Assembly: GCA_022702545.1 (NCBI GenBank)
Contig: JAHRBC010000007.1
Span: 248,001-312,000 of the forward strand
Source of the DNA: Phycomyces nitens
Taxonomy: Eukaryota; Mucoromycota; Mucoromycetes; Mucorales; Phycomycetaceae
DNA length: 64,000 bases
Reading direction: 5' to 3'
Shown here: positions 22,622-33,868 of the stretch, piece after piece
How positions within the stretch are numbered: the stretch's first letter is position 1
Layout of the letters: every line of letters starts with the position of its first letter
Made by a program: the position numbers and the translations under genes
The notes under the pieces: generated by a model
Databases searched by the model: none
Told to the model about the DNA's origin: nothing
The model's input: the letters and a program-made list of their open reading frames with translations, nothing else

Positions 22622-24115
22622 TTAGAGATCAGAAAAGAATGTGCTAGGTCTACTAGACTTCTTTTTGTGCTCGGCTTCCTTTTTCTTTTGTTCTTTCTTC
22701 ATTTGCATTTTCTGGCGTTTCTTGTTGGGTTTTTCATCTTCGCTATCGTCGCTATCGTCGCTATCATCTTTATCATCTTTAATGTCCTCGATTTCCGCTA
22801 ATGCCTTTTCCTCTTCTGCATCACTATCATCTTCCTCTTCACTGTCTTTATCTTCCTTTGTTATCTCAGAGACGTCTTCCTCGTCTGAATGATGGTCCTT
22901 GTCGTTTTCCTCTTCCTCTTCCTCGTCCTCATCAAAAAGATAGCCAACATTCCAGAAACGAAGGGATTCATCGTGACCACAGCTTATCAAGTATTTCTTA
23001 TCGTGTGTCAGCTCAATATGCTCAATAGGCATATCTTGTCCATGGTCGCCAATAACACCATGGAAAGCATTTGGAAGAATCGAAACAACTCGAATCATAC
23101 CATCACTACTTCCAGTACAAATTGTATCCTCATCAATCTTACAAATGGCATCAATTGAATGAGGATGACCGACAATCCGATCCTTGTAGTCTCCCCAATC
23201 TCCCCAAGACCACAGACTCAGGATGCCTTCTTGAGAACCAACCACAGCCTTGCGTCCATTCTATATCCACAATAGAGTCACTAACCCCATCTCTTGGTCC
23301 TTTATCAGCCTACCTTTACAAGTCTCACAGAAAGCAATTCATCGCCCATCTGATCAGACATGGCTGCAACATTTGGCTTGCGAATATCCCAGGTAGACAA
23401 ATAGCCATCTCCTCTAAATATCCATTCATCAGATTCACTCAAACACCTGTAGCTCATTGTCCCTTACCCTACTGCGACCAATGTCTTGTGGGAAGCACTA
23501 TAGGCCATATCGGCAATAAAGTCTTCGTGTTCCGAGTATGTCATTACAGCATCCTCCTTTCTATTGTCCCAAATCTAGAATAACGTCAATCACTCTGCCC
23601 TGAGAAATAATTAATCTTACCTTGATGACACCCTGATCGTCACCAGTGGCAAACATGTTTTCGTTTAAACAGAGTAGAGAGTTTAATGGGTTTCTAGATT
23701 ACAGGGATTAATATGATTAGGCTATCATTAGTCCAACATACTCACTCATGAGTCATTTCTCGGGATTTGATTGTCTGTCCTGTCATTGTATCCATCAGGA
23801 GAATCGTCTTGTCCTTTGAGACACTATAGAGCTCTGAAAGTCAAGGTTAAAAAAAAGAAGAAGTAGTAATTGTTTCTCAATAGACTTACGGGATCCATCG
23901 GGATTGAATGCTACACCTCTACATGACTTTTTAAATGCCTTTTCGGTCCAAAGCTCTTTATGAGATTCTTCACCATAGGCATGACACTGGATCTTGCCAT
24001 TGATCAGCCCAGACGCAATAATTGGCTCGCTCGGATGGGTGGCGAAATGGAATACAGCCTGATTGAACTTTAGAGGTGCCAGGGAGCCTGCTTCTGCTTC
24101 GGTTTCGTTGGACAT
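22622..24115 (-). CDS. JIP5: WD40 protein, WDR55/Jip5 homolog (ribosome biogenesis)
   Basis: Six exons (24115-23890, 23833-23746, 23693-23621, 23574-23468, 23413-23314, 23260-22622) give 1233 nt, 410 aa. WD repeats form a single propeller (FATHPSEPIIASGLINGKI, TGDDQGVIKIWD, GDGYLSTWDIRK, STGS-type repeats). The C-terminal tail is strongly acidic (DEDEEEEEEN and several Asp/Ser/Glu runs) and then basic (KKRQKMQMKKEQKKKEAEHK), ending RPSTFFSDL. This order of propeller, acidic tail and terminal FFSDL is typical of WDR55/Jip5, a nucleolar protein needed for pre-rRNA processing. The gene is convergent with the RhoGAP gene; the stop codons lie about 170 bp apart. Confidence 0.9.
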
Positions 24116-25200
24116 TCTTGATCTTTATGTTTTTTTTTTTTAAAGTTTGTAGAATGCAAGTAGTTGGCAAACTTATCACAATGGATGTGACTGACTAATT
24201 ATGCTTGGACTGGATTCCAAGTGGTTTAGGCCAAAAGGTGATTCCTTATAGCTTGTTGGTCAGAGTAATTGTAGGCGTAACAAGATGATAATTGAGCCCT
24301 TGTTTTTTAAATATATGAGTTGTGGATATGTAAAATATATCTTTATTGTTGTATATACATGTGTACAAGAAATAAAGATCAAATAGCTTGCCATGTTTTC
24401 ATCAGAGCCAGCTTATTTTTATTATTATTTTTTGGTTTGCAATTTATCTTATTCCTCCAGAAAATTCAGCTAGACAAAAGCTTATTTCTTTATCAGATCC
24501 AGTACAGGACCCAATATTATGTTGCCTGGTGCTTTTAGTCGAGAGAGATTAGATTTCAATTATAAAAGTATATATGTATATCAGCAATTGGTTTCAGGCC
24601 ACAAAACATCTACCAAATGTCTTGCTTTAAAAGGTATTGAATAAAACTATTGGTGCGGAGTGTGAAGTGAAAGACCAATTTAGGCAACTATGATATGGAT
24701 GGAGATTTTGAGCTTGAGATGGTCTTTTAATGACAGAATCAATGTATCTAATCTTTTTACGAGGCTAGATAAAAGGACTGATACTTTGATGTATCCCACG
24801 TATATACTATCAACACACACACAAAGTAGCAGAGTGGTAATTGTGATTATAGAGCCAAGCAAGACAGATTGAAGTAACAGAAATATATATGTGTGTATTT
24901 AAACAGAAAAAAGAGAAAGTTGACCATGTTTATCTTATATTTTCTTGGAAAACCAAGCGTGAACAATTTAGAGTAGAATGGATGATAAAAGAAGTATATA
25001 TATATATATGATATTATTATTTTTTTTCCTTCTTTTTCTTGGCCGTCTGAAGCGATGAATGTATTACAAAAAAAGGGGGTGTGGGTTGGGTAGAAAGCAG
25101 TTATGAAAAAGAGGGTGGTAAGAGAGAATGGATCTAAGATTAGGAAAAACCTTGGCAGAAACGCCACTTGGCTTTTTTTTTGGTCTCTTTCGCAACTTCT
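24116..25200. other. Intergenic AT-rich region, no gene
   Basis: It contains the promoter side of the WDR55 gene and the 3' side of the Pse1 gene. AT microsatellite (TATATATATATATG near 25000) and T runs are present. No ORF has coding character. Confidence 0.5.
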
Positions 25201-28200
25201 TTAGACGTAACCCTTTTTCTGGAGAATGGCTCTGTTCTCGGGTGAGATCACACTCCAGAGTTGTGTCCGTGTAGCATCATCAACACCGGCCAGAATTGCC
25301 TTGAGACCATTGACCATACGAGCAGCAAGAGCAGGCTGGAGAATATCGGAAGCAAGAACTTCGGTAAAGATCTTGACTAGGCCGACAATGTTATCGTTGT
25401 TGGGTCCGAGGATACTTGGGTGATGTGCCTCGAGGAGGTCGAGGAGGTAAGTATAGACAAAGGGTGCCTCCTGGTCATCGTGGAGGATGGGCAGTGTAGC
25501 AAACCAAGCACTCAGCACCTGGTTGACGTTTGTCTTTGCACCATTGAACTTGCAGATCTTTGCAACAGCAGAGATGGCGTTTTCTGTGGCATACACTTCA
25601 CCCTCTTCGCGGGCATTTGGGGAGTTGATCATGGCAAACAAAGGCTCCAATGCGGCAACGCATGCATCAGCATACTGGGGACCACCAAACTGACCCCAAA
25701 TGCCGACACCATAGGCAGCTGCCTGACGCACCTCAAAAGCAGGGTCAGCCAAACCTGCCATGACTGCAGGCAAGAAGTAGCTAGAGTAGTTGAAGGAGTT
25801 GGGACCAGTGTATTCGACTACATCGTCGAAAACGCAGATACTCCACTGACGAGCACTTGTGTTGGGGTGGCCGAGGAACTGGGTCACCAAAGGCAAAAGC
25901 TTGTCAAAATAAGGCAGATAACCAGCACCCTGGGATTTAAAGATGGCCTGCATGGCACGGGCCAATTCACCCAGAGCCTCTTCCTCAAGCTCTTCTTCTT
26001 CAGCACGCTGTTCTTCGTCATCGGCCTCATAATCACCAGTCTGCTTCTCGGCCTCACGGGAAGAGAGACGCTCGAGGAACTTCTTGAGCTGCTCTTCGTT
26101 GGCCTTGTTGAAAGCTTCGAGCTGGGCAGGCAAGAGACAGTTCTCACCAAGAACATCGACACACTCGTAAAAGGTGGTGTAGATCTGGGACAAAAAGGCA
26201 ACATCGTCCTCAATCTGCATAATCTTGACAAGCTTCTCAAAAATGGTGGTCCACATGTTGGCCAGCTCAACCTGGGCTACATTGGCATCCTTGGCATCCT
26301 TGAGCAAGAGGGGAATGAGAGCAGCAGCAGCGTGGCGCACATCATCATGGAAATAGAACTTGAGGAGGGGAAGGGCGATTTCAAGAACAGGGGCAACGTA
26401 GGGAAGGAAACCGGCTCCAAGATCGCGGGCATAGCTCAACAACATCTCGATGGCAGTGTGCTTCTCTTCCAATACAGAGGTCTTGATACCGACCTGCTGT
26501 CCATTGATACCAACAAACTCCCAGCCATCATCAGTAGGGTACTTGGCCTCGACATCCTCATCCTCGACATCGACCAGGGTGATCTCAGGAACAAGCTGAG
26601 CAGACTGGAGCAGAGGGGGCATGATGTTGGGCAAGTAGGGCAAAAAGTCCTGACCCATCATCTTGCACATGCGGGCCCAGGCAGCGAGCAAGTAGGTTGT
26701 CTGGGAATCATCAGCTTCGGTGGGCATCTGCTGGATCTCGGCAAGAATGTTGATAAAGGTCTGGGTGTAAGGAGCAAAAGCTTCCTTTCCAACCGCAAGG
26801 CCGATAAGGGAAGCACACTCGATGGCTCTGCAGCGCAAAAGACGGTACTGCTTGTCTGTGGCCTGACGAAGGGCATCGAGCAAGAGGGGCATGATGACAC
26901 TGTGGTATTTGACAAACTTGTCCTCGGCACAGTCAGCAACGGTGGCAATGGTGGTGATGGCCTGCTCCTGGACATAGATCTTTGGGGTCTTTAACAAGAC
27001 AAGAAGACGCTCAAAGATGGCATCGAGATAGGGATCAAGAATAGACTTGTCAGTCTCCTCGCAAAAGTTGACCATGGCAGCAGCAGCATGGGCCTGGACA
27101 CGAGGCTGGGTAATGTCCTCCATGATGGGCAACAGGGCAGTGATTACGGCCTGGTGAAAGTGCTTCTGGAGATAAGGCGAGAAATCGGTCGACATCTGGC
27201 CCATGGCGTTACAGGCAGCATAACGAACACGGGGATGGGCATCCTTGAAAGAAGGAAGGATCATCTGGATGATGTTGCCCAACTCTGGTTTCAATGCCTT
27301 TACACATCCTTCACCAATAGAGGAAATTGCCATCAAGGCTGCTCTGCGCTGCTGCCATTCTCCTGACTGCAACATCTGAGGAATGAATTGAAAGGCAACA
27401 GGCACGATGATCTTTCCACCGAGGGTTCTTGCCATTCTGTCCAAGGTACTTTCTCCCATTACATAGTTCTCTTCATTGTCATCCTCGGTAAGCTAGAATT
27501 CAAATCTAGTTAATAAATAATAAATGTATAGCAATGCATATCAGAAACAACATACATCTTCGGTTGTGTACCAATCCTCATCATCCTCAATGTCAGTGGT
27601 CATTTCCATGGCCACAGGGATGATTTCGGATGCAAAGTTGGGTACTTTGCGAACCATGCCAGGAGCAGCCTCGGCAAGGGTCAAGAGAAGTTCAAGGGCA
27701 GTCTGACGAGTGCGATCTTCGAATGACTTGTCCTTTGCGATACCAACCATGACAGTCAGGATATTTGCGAGGACTGGACGGAAAAGACGAGGGCAGTTGT
27801 CAGCCAGTTCGATAAGCACAATAAGACCCTCGACAAGGGTATGATCATCACGGGCAGCAATGATGGGTGAGAGAGGCTATTTGGAAGGGATGGAAATACC
27901 AATAATATATCCCACATCAGATAAATAAGACTGATCGCAATCACACATCCTAGACTTACATCCAGCATCTGGGGCATCAGAGATCCAAGGCTCTTTTGGC
28001 CGGCCTCATCAGCCTGGATGATGTAGGCAACAGCAGCCTTCATGGCCTCCAGACGAACTTCCTGGCTCTCGGCATCAGTCAGACTAGAAAGAAAGACGGA
28101 CTTGACGACATCATTGTGCTGGTCAGAAATGAGGCCAGGCACGGAAGCAAATACGCGAAAGGCAGATTCGCGGTGGGCAGCATGAGGGGACTGGGTGCAC

Positions 28201-28945
28201 TTGAACAGGGACTCGAGCAGGTTATCCCACTTTTCTAGAACCACCCAAAATTATCTGTGTATCAGAATACATACATATATACATACAAACGATTGCAGTC
28301 CAAACAGGACTTATTATTACCATCATCAGCCAGGTCAGACCGGGCAATCTCTGCAATGGTATCGGCAACCTTGTGGCGAGTGCTCTGGTCCATCTCGTTT
28401 GCAAGGGCCATCAGCAAGAGTTCCTTGATTCCACGGCGAGAGTTGTCTTGGATCATGTCCCAGAGACGGCTCTCGGGGCTGGAGCTAGAGGTGTACTGCT
28501 TAAAGGCTAGGCGACGGATAAGAATGCTAGAGTGCGAGCGAAGCTTTTATATATTTATATATATATTTATAAATATATTTGTTTAATTAAAATAATAATA
28601 ATAAAATAAAATAAAAAGACGTTTGTCAGTTGGTATGTTGTAATTAATCAAGTACAATCTCTTACCTGGACCTCTGGGTTCTGGGCAACAAAATGAGCCA
28701 GACCGAGCAAGAGGAGATCAGGCTGCTGGGCCACCCATTGGTCATTTAACTGGGTCTCGGCGGCTGATCTGTAGGATTATTCCAACAAGTCCAAGGACAA
28801 TAATTATCAGTACATGAAAGAAGAAGACTCTAAAAATGCAGCCCATAATTGTAGTTCACCTTGCATTGTTATCAGACGAGAGAAGACTGGCCAACATTGG
28901 GGTGAGTTGCTGGAGGACATCAGCAGAGACGATTGCTTGTGCCAT
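25201..28945 (-). CDS. PSE1: Importin beta family karyopherin, Pse1/Kap121 (importin-5)
   Basis: Six exons (28945-28860, 28768-28666, 28543-28321, 28234-27960, 27876-27556, 27492-25201) give 3300 nt, 1099 aa, matching the family's ~1090-1100 residues. The protein is a solenoid of HEAT repeats throughout, for example RVRYAACNAMGQMSTDFSP and EVRQAAAYGVGIWGQFGG. It binds RanGTP at its N-terminal part and carries ribosomal proteins and transcription factors into the nucleus. An acidic loop (EADDEEQRAEEEELEEEA) lies near residue 850. The N-terminus starts MAQAIVSADVLQQLTPMLA. Codon use is strongly biased toward G/C-ending codons compared with neighbours, which is consistent with high expression and explains the long antisense open frame at 25420-26994. 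Confidence 0.95.
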
Positions 28946-29076
28946 GGCTGCAGGTATTCTGTGTAGGAGAGAGAAAACAAACAAACAAATAAAAATCTAG
29001 AGAGAAAAATTATTCCGCCTATTTTGAAAGACAGGCGAGCACAAGAATATAAGTCAACATAGTGTGACGCTTTTAT

Positions 29077-30288
29077 TCAGACACAGAACACCTTTGCGCG
29101 GATCAAGAACCCATGTTCACTATCCTTTGGATCGTGGGCCATAAACAGAGGCGAGATGACCAACAGGACATTTCCCTGAGGCTTCCCTCGACCCGCAGCC
29201 TTCATTAATGTAGAATCAAATACAGCACCATCTGCCACCGGCACACTTCCAATGTCAATATCCTGGCCTTTGATTGCCAGATTAAGCTGGGCAGCCCTTG
29301 CGACCATTGTCTCAATCTTTGCCCGGTGCCTGCTGTCATTCTGGACTGATGGGTACATTTGACCAAGTCCAGACATAATACTATCTACCAATTGAGACAT
29401 GGCCGCCACAATCGCCGGTTGCTCATCATCAGCCTGCTTGACTACTAGGGCACTCAGCTGTTGCCTCAGCCGAAGTGTCCATTCTGGATTGCGAGGCCTA
29501 ATCCAATCTGACAATTGTCGAAATGCATCATTGATTGATATGCCGAGATGAACAGGCTGGTTGAGAATCTCTGCTAAAAGGCTTTCAAAAAGGTACTTTT
29601 CAGTCAAGAGAGTGAGAAAGCTTGTCTCTAGCCCTTGGTCCTTGTCCTTTAACATGTGCTCCTCCATGATACCCCGTTTGTCTGGCCATCTTGCAAACAC
29701 AAACGCAGTTGCCTTTGTGCGGTCCACACTGGCCTTGAGGGACATGCACATGTTATTCAGCTGGCTAGAGATATGGGTAAATTCAGACTGGATTGTTGAC
29801 AAGTCGTCGTCTGTTGCACGCACAGAACGCATATAAGAGTAAAAGTTCTTTTCCATCTTTTTAAACTCTTCTTTTTGGAGATTGTGTTCCTGAGCCAGGG
29901 CCTGGTAGGATTGTTCGAGCTCCTCGTACTTTTGGCGTTGTTCTTCTAGTTCATTGTCTGCGGTTTCCTTTTGTTTTTGAGTCTCCAAGAGAGCATCCTT
30001 GGTGGTATGTAATTCATCGTGCTCGTGTTCCTGGCGAGCCAGCAGTTCTTTCTCTTGCTGCAAATGAAAGCTACCGAGAAACTTTTTGTGAATGTGGAGG
30101 GACTCGTACAATGACATGATGACCAGGTCCTTGTCGGCATCCGAGTCACCCGTTATGTCTAGTGGCATGTAACATGATTCATCGTCATCGACAGTAGTTT
30201 CGCTTAGCTGGGGATTTCGGTCGAGAGATGGATAAGAGGACAGGCTGCTGCTGTTGCTGGCCTGTGAGAGACGTGCAGGGTTTTGCAT
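29077..30288 (-). CDS. Coiled-coil protein of unknown function, 403 aa
   Basis: A single-exon frame from ATG at 30288 to TAA-side stop at 29077. The N-terminus is Ser-rich. Residues about 85-165 form a long coiled coil (heptad-rich Glu/Gln/Lys, e.g. NELEEQRQKYEELEQSYQAL). A globular, mostly helical part follows, and the C-terminus is conserved-looking (LLVISPLFMAHDPKDSEHGF). No catalytic motif, signal peptide or membrane segment is visible. The stop lies only 132 bp upstream of the Pse1 start on the same strand, so the intergenic gap must hold both the terminator and the Pse1 promoter. I do not recognise the family; a vesicle or cytoskeleton scaffold is only a guess. Confidence 0.75.
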   Translation of the reverse strand: MQNPARLSQASNSSSLSSYPSLDRNPQLSETTVDDDESCYMPLDITGDSDADKDLVIMSLYESLHIHKKFLGSFHLQQEKELLARQEHEHDELHTTKDALLETQKQKETADNELEEQRQKYEELEQSYQALAQEHNLQKEEFKKMEKNFYSYMRSVRATDDDLSTIQSEFTHISSQLNNMCMSLKASVDRTKATAFVFARWPDKRGIMEEHMLKDKDQGLETSFLTLLTEKYLFESLLAEILNQPVHLGISINDAFRQLSDWIRPRNPEWTLRLRQQLSALVVKQADDEQPAIVAAMSQLVDSIMSGLGQMYPSVQNDSRHRAKIETMVARAAQLNLAIKGQDIDIGSVPVADGAVFDSTLMKAAGRGKPQGNVLLVISPLFMAHDPKDSEHGFLIRAKVFCV

Positions 30289-30983
30289 AAGTGATAAAGA
30301 GATGGAAAAAAGGGGGAGGACGTGCTTGGAAATCAAATAAAAATAAACAAATTATTGAGTTGAGCTGCTTTATAAGATTTTTTTCCCTTCTTCTTCTTCT
30401 TTTTTGTTTTTGTTTTTACCTACACGCACAGACAGACAAATGAGGAGAAAAAGAGGAGAAAGAAGAGGGGTTGTTATTAGGCTTTGATGCTATTTGTGCT
30501 TGTGATTTTGCTTCTCAAACGCCTTGTTTTTGCATAAGCTTATTTTATTTTTACTTTATATTTTATATTTTATATTTTATTTTATATTTTGCATCTAGGA
30601 TTGTCTCCTGTTTTTGTACAAACTTGTCTGTATGACAACCATACTTTGTTAGCTCTAGAATATACTGGTTGTAAGCTAAATGTTCAAGTGTATTTACTAT
30701 ATAAAATATTCTTGATTTTATAGGCCCTGTTATTTCTTACTCGGTGCACGGATAGTTCTTCTTTACTGAAATCTCTCTCTCTCTCTATCTGTCTCTCTCT
30801 CACGCACATGCACTTTTTTTTTATAGTTATCGGCGAATAAAGTCGGATATTGAACCATGATACGTCACTGACGACGTCGTCTGTTTTGGCTTAGACATTG
30901 TGGTGCATATAGCACGCTCTATTTTTTTTCAGTGTTAAGCGTCCAACAAAAAACATAGTCTATCCTTTATTTTTGATCAAGTC
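30289..30983. other. Divergent promoter region with CT repeats
   Basis: Divergent intergenic region between the coiled-coil gene (-) and the eIF2-beta gene (+). It contains TATTTTATAT repeats (30540-30585), a CTCTCTCT tract (30770-30805) and a GACGTCGTC palindrome-like site near 30873. No ORF. Confidence 0.45.
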
Positions 30984-32206
30984 ATGTCGGATAACGAGAA
31001 AGAGCCTGTCAAGGACCAATTTGATGATGAGGTGGGTGTTGGGTCTATTAATTATCTCCAAAACACCCTTCTCACATTCACGTCTTTTTCTTTTTTTGTT
31101 CTGGATGGATTAGTTGGATTTCTCAAAGTTGAAGAAAAAGAAGAAGTCCAAGAAGAAGGTTGACTTTGAAGAGGAAATTCCTGAACCTGTCGAAGAAAAG
31201 ATTGTCGAACCAGTTCAAAAGGGTAAAATGAGATGAATATTTGGGTGGCCTTATAATTAGACTAACAGATGGATAAATGACAGATGCCGAGGCTGAGGAA
31301 GATCCCGAGGCCATGTTCGCTGACTTGAAAAAGAAGAAGAAGAAGAAGTCCAAGCCTATTGAAGTATGTATTTTTTTTTGACGAGAATATTGCGTGGTAT
31401 TGATTCAGCATGATAGGAATCTGCCGCAGATGAATCTGCTCCTGTTCCTGAAGGAAAAGAGGAGGACCTCGACTTTGGAGAGTTGAAGAAGAAGAAGAAG
31501 AAGAAGAAGAGTATGGCAGAGTTCGAGGCTGATCTTGCAGATGAAAACGCAGATGAGGCTCTGGAAGAGGAGGACACACCAAAGGAAGAGAGTGGTGATT
31601 CATGGCTCAAGAGTGATAGAGATTACACCTATGATGAACTTCTCGGCCGTGTCTTCAAGATCCTTAGACAGAATAACCCTGAATTGGCTGGTGACAAGAA
31701 GAGATACACCATTGTTCCTCCCTCTATTCACCGTGAAGGTAACAAGAAGACTATCTTTGCCAATGTTACAGATATCGGAAAGCGGTAAGTAATAGACTTT
31801 GATGCGGGTTATACGTGGGACTAAACTGGTTGCACAGTCTCCATCGTCAGCCCGAACATATTATCCAGTTCTTGTTTGCAGAGTTGGGTACCAATGGATC
31901 TGTTGATGGTGCACAGCGCTTGATTATCAAGGGTCGTTTCCAGCAGAAGCAGATTGAGAACGTCCTCCGTCATTATATTGGTAAAAAAAAATACTTGCTT
32001 ATTTATTACTTGATGAAGACTAACTCATCAATCTAGTTGAGTATGTTACTTGCAAGACCTGCAAGTCTCCCGATACTCTCATGACAAAGGACAACCGTCT
32101 CTATTTTGTACAGTGCGAATCCTGTGGTTCCACTCGCTCTGTGTCTGCCATCAAGGCTGGTTTCAAGGCACAGACCAAGGAAGACAGACGTGCATTGAGA
32201 GCATAG
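30984..32206 (+). CDS. SUI3: Translation initiation factor eIF2 subunit beta
   Basis: Six exons (30984-31031, 31114-31222, 31284-31363, 31417-31784, 31838-31980, 32037-32206) give 918 nt, 305 aa. The N-terminus holds three polylysine blocks ([29 protein letters not shown]), the known K-boxes that bind eIF5 and eIF2B-epsilon. The C-terminal half has the conserved fold ([18 protein letters not shown]) and the C2-C2 zinc ribbon ([28 protein letters not shown]). With eIF2 alpha and gamma it delivers initiator Met-tRNA to the 40S subunit. Each K-box starts near an exon boundary, so the basic blocks sit in separate small exons. Confidence 0.96.
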
Positions 32207-32334
32207 ATATGAAACAAGATGATTTTGTCTATTATAAAAAAAGAGAGGCGAACAATTTGTATATCAAAAAAAAAAATCATTTTTCGAATATTTTTCTATT
32301 AAAAAAAAAACAAATCAAAAAGACACGAAAATAT

Positions 32335-33026
32335 TCAAGGACGCGTTGTCTCGCGCTGGGCACTCTTGGGAACCCATGCTGGTGAGACATCTCCAATTTC
32401 AACCTCCCTTACTCTCAATTTCTTCTTTTTTGTCTTGGCCTTTGCGATTACTGGCATTGTCATTGATTTTGAAATCCCAGGCTTCATTTCGGACTGGTCA
32501 TCATCCTCAGCACCTGTGTTTAGTTGGCTATAGCTACTACTAGAACTGGGACTGACAACCCTGGCTGCAATATCATGGTCCTTTGCCTGTTCCATCCGAC
32601 GAATCTCATCAACCTGGGAAAGATAGTGTTCCTTTGTTGATTTTAGCTTGTCAGCCTTGAATTGAAGCTGCTTTGAGCGTGCTGTCAACATTGTCATTGT
32701 GGATTGTAAGGAAAGGATCTTTGTGTGATAGACGGCTACTTTGGCCATCTAGAGACTTTTTAGTCTATTTGAAGGATGAGCTAGTTTATATCCTTACATT
32801 CGCCTTTATATCCGACAGTTCTTGTTCTGAAATGGCAGATGAGACTGCCTCGGCAACACCATCACTTAGGACTTTCTGGTCATGTCTAAAGACATGTTAA
32901 TAGTTCAATATTTATGACAAGGTGTACTTACTCTAGCTGTTTGAGCTGCTGCTTCAATCCTTTTAAGAGTGTGGTTATCTGGCTGGAGAAACCTTGGCTG
33001 AGGAGAGAGGGATCTGTGGTGGACAT
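32335..33026 (-). CDS. BLOC-1 subunit 6 (pallidin)-like protein
   Basis: Three exons (33026-32932, 32885-32798, 32748-32335) give 597 nt, 198 aa. The protein is nearly all helical and coiled coil: LLSQGFSSQITTLLKGLKQQ, then a central conserved segment (VAVYHTKILSLQSTMTMLTAR followed by a Lys-rich helix). The pattern and the YH-K-L spacing match pallidin, an endosomal BLOC-1 subunit, to my reading. The C-terminal third is Ser-rich and basic and appears lineage-specific. BLOC-1 acts in endosomal sorting. It is divergent from the DPP5-like gene. Identification rests on remembered family pattern, so moderate confidence; another small BLOC-1/BORC subunit is the main alternative. Confidence 0.6.
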
Positions 33027-33868
33027 ACTTTGAAACTATCAAAGAGACTGGAACTCACAAAGTCACACTTTATAAAGTGTTGCACAGAAAAAGAAGTAAA
33101 AAAAAATATAAAGTCCAAGAGGATCAAGTATGTAGAGGTAATCCAATAAGAGCCATGGCCCAAGGATGCTTTAATTGAGAATCTATTAAACTGCGCAAGA
33201 TAATAATAGGGAGTAGGATGATAGAATAGATCCTACTTGATAGCATTTGTTGAGGCCCCTTTAGATATGCACATGTAATAATAATAATAATAATAAAAGG
33301 GACTGAATTCACAAGGGCTCCTTTCTCCATTTAGCCTGCAATATGCTGCTTGACAATACAAGCGCATTTGGTATAAAGGTGTTTAATAGAGACTATTTAT
33401 TATTGTTTTGTTTGCTGCTGCTGCTCAAATCCAAGGCTGTTCATTATTGATTTGAGCCACACTGATGTGGCGCATATTATGCATCTGAGCCAATAAGAAC
33501 CTCGCTTGGATTGTCGCCAAAGACGCGATTTTAGGTGCAATAATTCACTGGCAACTTTTTTTTAGACATACGCCAAGTAATCGCTTAACTCAACTAGTTT
33601 TCTTAAAGTAACCCTTACTTCCCCGGCCAATTGCTGACTAATTGTAGAATGGCCAACTGACAGGTTGATAGTGACATGGTCTCCTTGTCCTACAGATATT
33701 TGCTCATAAAGACAGGATATCAGATGAGATTAAATACATTGTGTATTTACGTTGGTCTTGGCTGCTCCGTCTGATCGGACCTTCTTAAAACGAAATAAAA
33801 AGCCTTTTTTGGCCATTTCACCTCTTTATCCTTTTTTCCCTCTGCTGATTTCTGGAGGGCAAGACGTG
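33027..33868. other. Divergent intergenic region
   Basis: Shared upstream region of the BLOC-1-like gene (-) and the DPP5-like gene (+). An AAT repeat lies at about 33278-33297 and a CTG/CTGCTG tract near 33414-33424. No coding frame is supported; an in-frame ATG at 33752 upstream of the DPP5 start is not favoured because 33869 gives a clean signal peptide. Confidence 0.45.

Noticed and set aside
25420..26994. 524-codon plus-strand ORF
   Set aside because: It is the antisense shadow of the importin-5 gene, produced by its strong codon bias; it lacks splice sites, domains and an independent promoter.
33752..33868. Earlier ATG for the DPP5-like gene
   Set aside because: The ATG at 33869 gives an immediate signal peptide; the upstream extension would bury it.
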